This document shows positions 1-5,383 of a stretch of DNA of 9,583 bases, in pieces. Positions within the stretch are counted from its first letter, which is position 1. Every line of letters begins with the position of its first letter. The translations under genes were made by a program, and so were the position numbers. The notes beneath the pieces are model-generated. The model did no database searches. It was not told the origin of the DNA and saw only the letters and a program-made list of their open reading frames with translations. Where the stretch lies: NCBI GenBank assembly GCA_943354525.1, contig CALRCI010000002.1, positions 1 through 9,583 of the forward strand, written 5' to 3'. The stretch is from Candidatus Nomurabacteria bacterium (lineage in GTDB: Bacteria > Patescibacteriota > Minisyncoccia > Phycocordibacterales > UBA9973).

Positions 1-74
1 TTCTGGCGGAAACCCCCGTCGCGTCGCTTTGCGACGCTCCGAATTTTGGCAAAAATGCTCATTTGCAAACAGGG
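1..74. other. Structured non-coding patch downstream of tRNA-Gln
   Basis: No gene is recognisable here. The stretch contains a perfect 7-bp hairpin at 21-37 (GCGTCGC, loop TTT, GCGACGC) and a weaker one at 49-66 (GCAAA with TTTGC, 8-nt loop). On the minus strand both lie just after the tRNA 3' end. The second could help end tRNA transcription because its right arm is rich in U, but neither has a proper U tract after the stem. It could also be the edge of a dispersed repeat or of a neighbouring gene outside the window. Confidence 0.35.
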
Positions 75-145
75 CTGCCGGTCAGGGACTCGAACCCCAA
101 TTAACTGCTTCAGAGGCAGTCGTCCTACCATTAGACGAACCGGCA
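75..145 (-). tRNA. tRNA-Gln (anticodon CUG)
   Basis: This tRNA decodes CAG as glutamine. Read on the minus strand, the 7-bp acceptor stem TGCCGGT/ACCGGCA closes the cloverleaf. The D arm carries the GG of the D loop, the anticodon stem is ACTGC/GCAGT, and the seven-base loop CTCTGAA has anticodon CTG at 113-111. The T arm has the TTCGAGT loop. The weak U1-A72 pair and discriminator G73 are classic glutamine identity elements known from E. coli tRNA-Gln. CCA is not encoded: the bases after the discriminator are CCC, so a CCA-adding enzyme is needed. It is 71 nt before CCA addition. A promoter lies directly upstream, suggesting a single-gene transcript. Confidence 0.96.
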
Positions 146-155
146 ATACCTCTCA

Positions 156-183
156 AATATACATCAAAACGGGCTTTTTTCAA
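156..183 (-). promoter_or_regulatory. Promoter of tRNA-Gln
   Basis: On the minus strand a -35 TTGAAA (183-178) and a -10 TATATT (161-156) are separated by 16 bp. Transcription would start near 149, leaving a 5' leader of only a few nucleotides before the mature tRNA end at 145. Both hexamers are one or two changes from the sigma-70 consensus. Confidence 0.6.
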
Positions 184-227
184 GTGTCAGGGGGTCAGGG
201 GTGTCAGGCACTCTTTTTAGGCGACAC
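184..227. repeat. GTGTCAGG direct repeats with GTGTC/GACAC inverted repeat
   Basis: The intergenic stretch between the tRNA and hydrolase promoters holds three close copies of a short unit: GTGTCAGGG at 184, GGTCAGGG at 193 and GTGTCAGG at 201. The last copy continues to GTGTCAGGCAC, and GTGTC (201-205) is mirrored by GACAC (223-227) around a T-rich centre. It may be a decayed REP-like unit or a simple repeat. No transposase is present to support mobility. Confidence 0.35.
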
Positions 228-230
228 ATC

Positions 231-244
231 TACGCCATGGCGTA
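231..244. promoter_or_regulatory. Perfect 14-bp palindrome upstream of the hydrolase promoter
   Basis: TACGCCATGGCGTA reads identically on both strands and lies just upstream of the -35 region of the hydrolase promoter. The same half-site recurs as TACGC (260-264) and GCGTA (277-281), flanking the -10. This spacing suggests two operator sites for a dimeric regulator. No regulator gene is visible here, so the function is inferred. Confidence 0.4.
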
Positions 245-246
245 TA

Positions 247-274
247 TTAAAAACTAAGATACGCGTGGTATAGT
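247..274 (+). promoter_or_regulatory. Extended -10 promoter of the hydrolase gene (leaderless)
   Basis: An extended -10 element, TG (266-267) plus TATAGT (269-274), is preceded by a poor -35 (TTAAAA, 247-252) at 16 bp. Exactly six bases separate the -10 from the ATG at 281, so the predicted transcript begins at the start codon. No Shine-Dalgarno sequence precedes the ATG, which fits leaderless initiation. Confidence 0.6.
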
Positions 275-280
275 GAGCGT

Positions 281-886
281 ATGAAAAAACAAATCATTCT
301 CATCCATGGCGGAGATACATTCGGGACATACGATGAATACATCGCCTTTCTCAAAGGTTTCGTTATTGAAGATCTTTCCTATTTCCAAGGAGGAGAAAGT
401 TGGAAAAGTTCGCTGAACGAAAAACTTGGTGATGGCTACGAGGTTATCCAGCCACGCATGCCGAACAGCTTGAATGCGAAATACGTAGAGTGGAAAATTT
501 GGTTCGAGAAACTAGTTCCCTTTCTCAATGATGAAATAATCTTCATCGGGTATTCGCTCGGTGGAATCTTCCTTGCCAAATATCTTTCTGAAGAAACATT
601 TCCAAAGAAAATTCTGGGGACTCTACTGGTCGCTGCACCATTTGATGATGAAGGATCAGAAGAAAATCTCGGTGACTTCGCATTGCCAACATCGATTGAA
701 AAATTTGGGCAGCAAGGTGGAGAAATATTTATTTATCAAAGCACTGATGATACGATAGTTCCTCCAGCCAACGCTGAAAAATACAAGAATGCTCTGCCGA
801 ATGCGCACGTTGTCATGCTCAACGATCGCGGCCATTTCTTCCAGAAAGAATTTCCTGAAATCGTCAAAGACATCACGTCGCTCTAA
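281..886 (+). CDS. Alpha/beta hydrolase, RBBP9/YdeN-like
   Basis: A predicted cytoplasmic serine hydrolase of 201 aa, about the usual size for the compact RBBP9/YdeN group of alpha/beta hydrolases. The first strand and oxyanion region appear as IILIHGG near residues 5-11. The nucleophile elbow is GYSLGG, placing the serine at residue 92. The acid is probably Asp156 or Asp157 in STDDTIVP, and the base is His185 in DRGHFF. No signal peptide or membrane segment is seen. The substrate cannot be read from the sequence; the family includes esterases and many proteins of unknown activity. The start at 281 is supported by the leaderless promoter directly before it. The methyltransferase gene follows with its own promoter, so the two need not be co-regulated. 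Confidence 0.85.
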   Translation: MKKQIILIHGGDTFGTYDEYIAFLKGFVIEDLSYFQGGESWKSSLNEKLGDGYEVIQPRMPNSLNAKYVEWKIWFEKLVPFLNDEIIFIGYSLGGIFLAKYLSEETFPKKILGTLLVAAPFDDEGSEENLGDFALPTSIEKFGQQGGEIFIYQSTDDTIVPPANAEKYKNALPNAHVVMLNDRGHFFQKEFPEIVKDITSL

Positions 887-890
887 AAAT

Positions 891-908
891 CTCGCAGAAA
901 TCTGCGAG
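891..908. promoter_or_regulatory. Hairpin or operator between hydrolase and methyltransferase genes
   Basis: CTCGCAGA, two bases AA, then TCTGCGAG form a perfect 8-bp inverted repeat. It starts five bases after the hydrolase stop codon and ends just before the extended -10 of the next gene, so it occupies the place of a -35 box. In the plus direction no T run follows, so it is a poor intrinsic terminator for the hydrolase. On the minus strand it is followed by ATTTTT. An operator role for the next promoter is equally possible. Confidence 0.45.
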
Positions 909-910
909 TG

Positions 911-919
911 TGCTAGAAT
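911..919 (+). promoter_or_regulatory. Extended -10 promoter of the rRNA methyltransferase gene (leaderless)
   Basis: TG (911-912), one base, then TAGAAT (914-919) is a good extended -10 element. Six bases separate it from the ATG at 926, the same spacing as at the hydrolase gene, so transcription should start at the A of the start codon. The -35 position is taken up by the 891-908 inverted repeat rather than a TTGACA-like box. Confidence 0.6.
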
Positions 920-925
920 CGGCTC

Positions 926-1678
926 ATGACACAGAATAAGGTTTATATCTACGGCAAACACGCTCTGACCGAGGCGCTCATGAATACGCCGCGGGCAGTG
1001 AAGAAGATTTATCTCGCCAACAGCGTCGAAGACAAGGCGCTCCGCACGCTCGTACAGAAATCAGGCGTGCCGATGGCAGTACTCTCCGGCGGCACGATGC
1101 CCGGCGAGGTATCCAAAGACGCGACACACCAAGGTGTGATCGGCGTTATTTCTCTGTCCGATCTCATGATTCCCTACGATGTCTTCATCAGCAAAATGAA
1201 GCCTGACGCGAGCAAAGCCCTCGTCCTCCTCAATGAAATCCAAGACCCGCACAATGTCGGCGCAGTCATTCGCTCAGCCGCAGCATTTGGCATTGCCGGA
1301 GTGCTCATTCCCGAACACAATCAAGCACCGGTGACCGGCGCAGTCGTGAAAGTTTCGGCTGGCATGGCATTTCGTATTCCGCTCATCTCTATCGGCAATA
1401 GCAACAACACGCTCCGCGATCTCAAAGCCCAAGGTTTCTGGATTTATGGACTGGCTGGCGAAGCTGGCGCGCACAATATCGTCACTGAGAAATTCGATGC
1501 GCCGTCTGTATTCGTCGTCGGCAACGAAGGCGAAGGTCTCCGCGAGAAGACACGCGAATGCTGCGATATTCTCCTCGCCATTCCAATGCATCCGCAATGC
1601 GAATCACTCAACGCCGCGGCATCGGTGGCAGTCACGCTCTACGCCTGGAGCGCTCAGCATCCGGAAGCGCTTAAATAA
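926..1678 (+). CDS. rlmB: 23S rRNA (guanosine 2'-O-)methyltransferase, RlmB/TrmH (SpoU) family
   Basis: A 250-aa SpoU-class methyltransferase that uses S-adenosylmethionine to methylate a ribose 2'-hydroxyl in RNA. In E. coli, RlmB modifies G2251 of 23S rRNA. The N-terminal substrate-binding domain covers about residues 5-80 and contains the conserved HQG (68-70). The catalytic SPOUT domain follows. Motif 1 is NEIQDPHNVGAVIRSA with Asn110 and Arg116, motif 2 is VVGNEGEGL around 198-205, and motif 3 is ESLNAAASVAVTLY with Ser227 and Asn229; together they form the trefoil-knot cofactor pocket. Length is typical of the family. The exact target cannot be proven from sequence, since TrmH-type tRNA enzymes share the motifs, but the N-terminal domain favours RlmB. 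The oxidoreductase begins one base after the stop, so the two are probably co-transcribed. Confidence 0.9.
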   Translation: MTQNKVYIYGKHALTEALMNTPRAVKKIYLANSVEDKALRTLVQKSGVPMAVLSGGTMPGEVSKDATHQGVIGVISLSDLMIPYDVFISKMKPDASKALVLLNEIQDPHNVGAVIRSAAAFGIAGVLIPEHNQAPVTGAVVKVSAGMAFRIPLISIGNSNNTLRDLKAQGFWIYGLAGEAGAHNIVTEKFDAPSVFVVGNEGEGLREKTRECCDILLAIPMHPQCESLNAAASVAVTLYAWSAQHPEALK

Positions 1679-1679
1679 A

Positions 1680-2939
1680 ATGAAAACTGCGGAACACTAC
1701 GATGTCATAGTCATCGGCGGCGGCGCATCGGGTATGATGGCAGTCGGTACTGCCGGCGCGCGCGGCAAACGCGTGCTTCTGATTGAGAAGAACAAGAAGC
1801 TCGGCGAGAAATTGAAAATCACCGGCGGCGGACGATGTAATGTCACCAATGCCGAACCCGATATGCGTAAATTCCTATCGAACTACGGCGAGGAAGATAA
1901 ATTTCTGTACTCCGCATTCGCACAATTCTCATCCAAGGACACATTTACATTCTTTGAAGACCGTGGATTGCCGCTCGTCGTACAAGCACGCAATCGCGCA
2001 TTCCCGCATACGGAGAAGGCGCTCGATGTGTACAAGGTCATGGAGAAATATTTGGAAACAAGTAAGGTCACTGTGAAGACTGACTCCCCTGTCACGCGCA
2101 TTGTGGCAAATCCGTCAGCTGACGGAGGCAAAGTCGTAAGTGTGGTCTGCGGCTCGCATGAATACACGGCAGATTCTTTCGTGCTCTCGACCGGTGGCAT
2201 CTCGCATCCGGAAACCGGTTCGACTGGCGATGGATTGAAATTTCTCCGCACACTCTCGCATAGTGTCAAAGATCCGACGCCAACGATCGTACCAATTGCC
2301 GTCGCCGACAAATGGATACACTCGCTCGCCGGAGTATCGCTGTCATTCATGAAAATTACATTCTTCGTCGAAGGCAAGAAAAGTTTCAGCAAGACGGGCA
2401 AAGTCCTCTTCACGCACTTCGGACTTTCCGGTCCGCTCATCCTCAACAGCGCTCGCACGATCGGCGACTTGCTACATGAAGGCGCTGTTACGGCCACGAT
2501 TGATGCATTTCCTGATACCGATCTCGGCGCGCTCGAAAAGAAAATAATTTCCGTATTCGATAAGAACAAGAACAAAATGCTAAAGAACGTCTTCAATGAC
2601 ATTGCTCCCGAAGGCACTGGCCTGGCAATTTTGACACTGCTTGAACGCGACGTGCCGGGAGATACGAAAGTCCACAGTGTGAAGGTTGAGCAGCGCAAGA
2701 TTATCTCTCGTCTCTTGAAAGCACTGCCAGTAACCGTGACCGGCCTCATGGGGTTTGACCGCGCCGTCATCGCCGACGGCGGTGTGACAATGTCGGAAAT
2801 CGACACGAAGACGATGCGCTCAAAAAAATTCTCAAATCTCTATGTGACCGGCGATCTCCTCCACATCAATCGCCACTCCGGCGGCTGGTCGCTCCAAATC
2901 TGCTGGACGACGGGATTTGTCGCGGGAAGTAACGTGTAA
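1680..2939 (+). CDS. NAD(P)/FAD-dependent oxidoreductase, HI0933/BaiN-like flavoprotein
   Basis: A predicted 419-aa soluble flavoprotein. The FAD-binding Rossmann motif is VIVIGGGASGMMAVG at residues 9-23, followed by the acidic LLIEKN at the end of strand 2. The family signature TGGGRCNVTN is at 48-57. STGGISHPETGSTGDG lies at 170-185. The C-terminal FAD motif runs from GGVTMSEID (367-375) through LYVTGDLL (387-394) to SGGWSLQICWTTG (400-412). Most relatives have GE(V/L)LD in the LYVTG segment where this protein has GDLLH, so it is a variant. Family members such as BaiN are flavin reductases, but most are uncharacterised and the substrate is unknown here. The reading frame stays open upstream into the methyltransferase gene. 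The ATG at 1680, one base after that gene's TAA, is chosen because the flavin fold begins right after it. Confidence 0.85.
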   Translation: MKTAEHYDVIVIGGGASGMMAVGTAGARGKRVLLIEKNKKLGEKLKITGGGRCNVTNAEPDMRKFLSNYGEEDKFLYSAFAQFSSKDTFTFFEDRGLPLVVQARNRAFPHTEKALDVYKVMEKYLETSKVTVKTDSPVTRIVANPSADGGKVVSVVCGSHEYTADSFVLSTGGISHPETGSTGDGLKFLRTLSHSVKDPTPTIVPIAVADKWIHSLAGVSLSFMKITFFVEGKKSFSKTGKVLFTHFGLSGPLILNSARTIGDLLHEGAVTATIDAFPDTDLGALEKKIISVFDKNKNKMLKNVFNDIAPEGTGLAILTLLERDVPGDTKVHSVKVEQRKIISRLLKALPVTVTGLMGFDRAVIADGGVTMSEIDTKTMRSKKFSNLYVTGDLLHINRHSGGWSLQICWTTGFVAGSNV

Positions 2940-3207
2940 GCGCCGTAAAAAAATAAAGGCCTTTTTCTAATTTTTCATGAGCCCGAGCGGCAGAATATCC
3001 CTGAAGTTCAGATAATGATTCCGACCAAAAGAAGAAAGTCGGTTTGAAGACGCGCGTCAAACTCTGCTGAGTTTGCGCTAGAGACTCGAGCCAAGCTCTC
3101 CGTACTGTCTTCAAACCGACTTTCTTCTTTTGGTCTAATACGTGAAATCTAAGCGACTTGCCGCGATCTGAAAAATTAGAAAAAGGCCTTTATTTTTTTA
3201 CGGCGCT
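2939..3207. repeat. Nested inverted-repeat element, 269 bp
   Basis: The ends are perfect inverted repeats of 39 bp (2939-2977 and 3169-3207). Inside them is a second perfect inverted repeat of 29 bp (3023-3051 and 3107-3135). The stretches between outer and inner arms (2978-3022 and 3136-3168) differ in length and do not pair. The central 55 bases contain a 7-bp hairpin, CAAACTC/GAGTTTG, at 3058-3075. The left end begins at the last base of the oxidoreductase stop codon. The outer arms carry A/T tracts and GGCC like a terminator, with GGCCTTTATTTTTTTA at 3185-3200 ready to act as a U tract. No open frame here looks like a protein. It may be a MITE-like mobile element, a giant terminator or a structured RNA. 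No clear target-site duplication flanks it. Confidence 0.9.
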
Positions 3208-3226
3208 CTTTCAATTTTCTTTAAAT

Positions 3227-3237
3227 TGCTGTACTGT
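3227..3237 (+). promoter_or_regulatory. Possible weak promoter of the ABC-F gene
   Basis: Two overlapping candidates for a -10 exist: TG plus TGTACT (3227-3228, 3230-3235), or TACTGT (3232-3237), ending 10 or 8 bases before the ATG at 3246. No convincing -35 is seen. Either would give a leader of only a few nucleotides, in keeping with the other genes and with the absence of a Shine-Dalgarno sequence. The call is weak. Confidence 0.3.
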
Positions 3238-3245
3238 AGCTCTAT

Positions 3246-4718
3246 ATGGCATCTAATGAAACCGTATTGCGCTTCGACGGCGTGACATTTGAATATGGGC
3301 ATAACAAACCAATCCTCGACGAGGTCAGTTTCACCCTGCGCCGCGGTTCGAAAATCACCATCATGGGCCAGAACGGCGCCGGCAAGAGTACGATCTTCGG
3401 ACTTATCACGGGAACGCTCGATGTCGAAGACGGCACGATTATTCGCGGCCAAGGCGTCACGATCGCCATCGCCAAGCAAGTCATCCCCCGCGACCAAATG
3501 GATCTCACTGTGCGCGAATTTTTCCAAAATTGTTTTACTAAAAAGATTTATGATATTGATCCGAGAATTGATGATGTACTTGAAGTCGTGAATTTGAAAG
3601 GTCACGAAAAACTGCACGATCGAATTGTGAAAACTTTTTCCGGCGGTCAGCAGGCGCGCCTGCTCCTCGCCTCCGCACTCATTCAGGAGCCCGACATTCT
3701 CCTCCTCGACGAGCCGCCAAACAATCTCGACCGTGCCGGCATCGAGCATCTTACGGATTTCCTCATCAACTATCAGAAGACGATCGTCGTCATCTCCCAC
3801 GACGCGGATTTCCTGAACTCATTCAGCGACGGCGTCCTCTATCTCGATATCTACACGCGCAAAGTCGAGCAGTATGTCGGCAACTACAAGAACGTGCTCC
3901 GCGACATCTCGGCCCGCGTCGAGAAAGAGAACATGAAGAACGCCCAGCTCGCGAAGGAAATCCAGGCGAAGAAAGACAAGTCGAACGAATTCGCGCATAA
4001 AGGCGGACGACTGCGTCTCGTCGCCAAGCGCATGAAAGAACTCGCCGCCGATCTCGAAGAAGAAATGGTGGACGTGCGCAAAGAAGACCGTACTATCCGT
4101 GCATTCAAGATTCCGGCCCAGGAAGACATCAACGGCGAGATCATGAATATCTCCGGCATGACCGTGTACAAAAGTCACAAGCCGACGCATAAGAAAGTCG
4201 CGATGAAACTGAAGAAAAACCAGCATCTCCTGATCGCGGGACCGAACGGCATCGGCAAGAGCACCCTCTTGCAGAATCTCGCGCGCAACGAATCTCCGGA
4301 GGCGACGATCGCTCCCGGCATCCGCGTCGGTTACTACCGCCAGGATTTCTCGACGCTCAATTTCGACCATACCGTTTACGAATCGCTCGCCGAGACAATG
4401 CTCGCCGGCGGATCGAAACTCGATGAGCATCATCTCCGCTCCGTCGCCGCTAGCTTCCTCATCACGGGAGAATACATCCAGACAAAGATTGGCTCGCTCT
4501 CAGAAGGCCAGAAAGGTCTCGTCGCATTTGCCGGACTAGTGCTCCTGCGCCCCTGCCTCCTCATCCTCGACGAGCCGACGTATCTCATCAATTTCCGTCA
4601 CCTGCCCGTCATCGCCGAAGCGCTCAACACCTTCCAGGGCGCGATGATTCTCGTCTCGCACGTGCCGGAATTCGTGGCGAAGATTCGCATCGACGAAACA
4701 CTCGAATTAGGAAAATAA
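3246..4718 (+). CDS. ABC-F family ATP-binding protein (ribosome-associated type)
   Basis: A 490-aa soluble protein with two ABC ATPase domains and no membrane segments, as in ABC-F proteins that bind the ribosomal E site and help stalled or drug-bound ribosomes. Domain 1 has Walker A GQNGAGKST (41-49), signature FSGGQ (131-135), Walker B ILLLDEP with Glu156, and switch His185. A basic helical linker of about 100 residues (210-310) matches the interdomain arm. Domain 2 has Walker A GPNGIGKST (332-340), a degenerate signature LSEGQ (418-422), Walker B LLILDEP with Glu443, and His472. The usual NHLD after Walker B is NNLD in domain 1 and YLIN in domain 2, so the second site looks altered. It is somewhat shorter than many ABC-F proteins. 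Whether it gives antibiotic resistance or does housekeeping work cannot be told. The nested repeat lies just upstream. Confidence 0.88.
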   Translation: MASNETVLRFDGVTFEYGHNKPILDEVSFTLRRGSKITIMGQNGAGKSTIFGLITGTLDVEDGTIIRGQGVTIAIAKQVIPRDQMDLTVREFFQNCFTKKIYDIDPRIDDVLEVVNLKGHEKLHDRIVKTFSGGQQARLLLASALIQEPDILLLDEPPNNLDRAGIEHLTDFLINYQKTIVVISHDADFLNSFSDGVLYLDIYTRKVEQYVGNYKNVLRDISARVEKENMKNAQLAKEIQAKKDKSNEFAHKGGRLRLVAKRMKELAADLEEEMVDVRKEDRTIRAFKIPAQEDINGEIMNISGMTVYKSHKPTHKKVAMKLKKNQHLLIAGPNGIGKSTLLQNLARNESPEATIAPGIRVGYYRQDFSTLNFDHTVYESLAETMLAGGSKLDEHHLRSVAASFLITGEYIQTKIGSLSEGQKGLVAFAGLVLLRPCLLILDEPTYLINFRHLPVIAEALNTFQGAMILVSHVPEFVAKIRIDETLELGK

Positions 4719-4754
4719 AAATGTGCAAAGTTAAGCTTTGCACATTTTTATTTT
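4712..4754. terminator. Bidirectional terminator between ABC-F and toxin genes
   Basis: A perfect inverted repeat with 19-bp arms (4712-4730 and 4736-4754) and loop TTAAG. The arms carry A/T tracts on both outer sides, so it can end transcription from both strands. The convergent stop codons, ABC-F TAA at 4716-4718 and toxin TAA at 4755-4753, lie in or touch the A/T tracts. The loop-proximal core CAAAGTTAAGCTTTG is nearly the same as in the terminator at 5772-5814. Confidence 0.9.
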
Positions 4755-5040
4755 ATATTCCGAGATACGAATGATTGCCGATATCGATGAGAACGAGCAA
4801 TAATTCTCGTTTGCGTATCTGATAGACCAGAAGCAGATCGCCTTTAATGTGGCATTCTCGGTACGCACCCAATTCCCCTTTGAGCTTATGATCTTTGAAC
4901 TTCGCAGGCAGAGATTTTCCCTCTGCTAAAAGATCAATAGCCATTTCCAAATTATCTTTCGCTTGTTTTTGAAGTGTACCCGATTCTTTTATCTTTCTGT
5001 ACGATTTCTCAAAATCCTTCGTTCGAGAGATGTGATACAT
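4753..5040 (-). CDS. yafQ: Type II toxin, YafQ family mRNA interferase
   Basis: A 95-aa RelE/ParE-superfamily toxin of the YafQ branch. YafQ toxins cleave mRNA on the translating ribosome. The family core is well kept: DHKLKGELGAYRECHI (50-65), GDLLLVYQI (67-75) and IDIGNHSYLG (85-94). By comparison with E. coli YafQ the likely catalytic residues are His51, His64, Asp68 and His90, all present, so the toxin looks intact. The antitoxin gene lies immediately upstream with a 5-nt gap, the normal antitoxin-first order. A GAGG overlapping the antitoxin's last codons could serve as a weak, rather distant ribosome site, but coupling to antitoxin translation is more likely. The gene ends in the terminator shared with the convergent ABC-F gene. 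Confidence 0.9.
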   Translation of the reverse strand: MYHISRTKDFEKSYRKIKESGTLQKQAKDNLEMAIDLLAEGKSLPAKFKDHKLKGELGAYRECHIKGDLLLVYQIRKRELLLVLIDIGNHSYLGI

Positions 5041-5045
5041 ATTGT

Positions 5046-5297
5046 TTAGAGACCTCGAAGCGCAGACCGAGCAGAATTATATTTCTTACCAAGAGCAGCC
5101 ACTTTTGCTTGTTTATCCCAATGTTCACGAATCTTCCGTGCATCCAATGTCGGAGAGAATGGAAGACCTCTTTCCAGAACCACACGAGCCAGAAACATAT
5201 TTATCCCGGCAGATGTGGACATGCCCATGCCGGAAAAGACCTTCTTGGCCTTGTCGCGAGTTTCTTTATTTGTACGCACATTGATAACAGTGTTCAT
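5046..5297 (-). CDS. dinJ: Type II antitoxin, RelB/DinJ family
   Basis: An 83-aa antitoxin that should bind and neutralise the adjacent YafQ-type toxin and repress its own promoter. The N-terminal half is a ribbon-helix-helix DNA-binding fold: strand VINVRT (4-9), helix ETRDKAKKVFSGM (12-24) and helix TSAGINMFLARVVLERGLPF (28-47). This is the typical DinJ pattern ending in GLPF. The C-terminal part, rich in Lys, Arg and Ala, is the probable toxin-binding tail. The start is set at 5297 because the promoter -10 ends six bases upstream and the family fold begins there; an in-frame ATG at 5345 lies upstream of the promoter -35 and would be untranscribed. Palindromic operator-like sequences overlap the promoter. 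Confidence 0.9.
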   Translation of the reverse strand: MNTVINVRTNKETRDKAKKVFSGMGMSTSAGINMFLARVVLERGLPFSPTLDARKIREHWDKQAKVAALGKKYNSARSALRGL

Positions 5298-5303
5298 ATA
5301 GTT

Positions 5304-5333
5304 AGTATATATTGGTTGTATATACAATGTCAA
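5304..5333 (-). promoter_or_regulatory. Toxin-antitoxin promoter with operator palindromes
   Basis: On the minus strand a consensus -35 TTGACA (5333-5328) and a -10 TATACT (5309-5304) are 18 bp apart. The -10 ends six bases before the antitoxin ATG, predicting a leaderless mRNA. The spacer contains a perfect 12-bp palindrome TTGTATATACAA (5316-5327). An overlapping dyad GTATATA/TATATAC (5305-5311 and 5319-5325) covers most of the -10. These are suitable operators for autorepression by the ribbon-helix-helix antitoxin. Confidence 0.75.
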
Positions 5334-5356
5334 CACATATATCATACCAAAATCTG

Positions 5357-5373
5357 TAGAGGTCAGACCTCTA
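5357..5373 (-). terminator. Hairpin terminator after the unknown small gene
   Basis: TAGAGGT and ACCTCTA form a perfect 7-bp stem with a 3-nt loop. On the minus strand it lies 10 bases after the stop codon of the unknown gene and is followed by CAGATTTTGG, a short U run. This makes it a plausible but modest intrinsic terminator separating that gene from the toxin-antitoxin promoter. Confidence 0.5.
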
Positions 5374-5383
5374 TGGATTTTAT

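Noticed and set aside
1446..1679. Upstream extension of the flavoprotein reading frame into the methyltransferase gene
   Set aside because: The extra 78 residues are low-complexity, out of frame with a well-conserved SpoU domain and unlike any flavoprotein N-terminus. The FAD motif begins right after the ATG at 1680.
1883..2806. Long minus-strand open frame opposite the flavoprotein gene
   Set aside because: Its translation is rich in Ser, Thr and Pro without domain motifs, as expected for the antisense of a gene with strong codon bias. The plus-strand protein carries all family motifs.
2866..3114. Minus-strand open frame of 82 codons running into the nested repeat element
   Set aside because: It crosses from the 3' end of the flavoprotein gene into the inverted repeats, has no promoter or recognisable domain, and its sequence is imposed by the repeat arms.
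2939..3207. CRISPR array or integron attachment site as an explanation for the nested repeats
   Set aside because: There are no regularly spaced direct repeats, no cas or integrase gene, and the arms are inverted rather than direct.
5298..5345. Longer antitoxin start at 5345
   Set aside because: This ATG is upstream of the consensus -35, so it would not be on the transcript. The DinJ-like fold starts at 5297.
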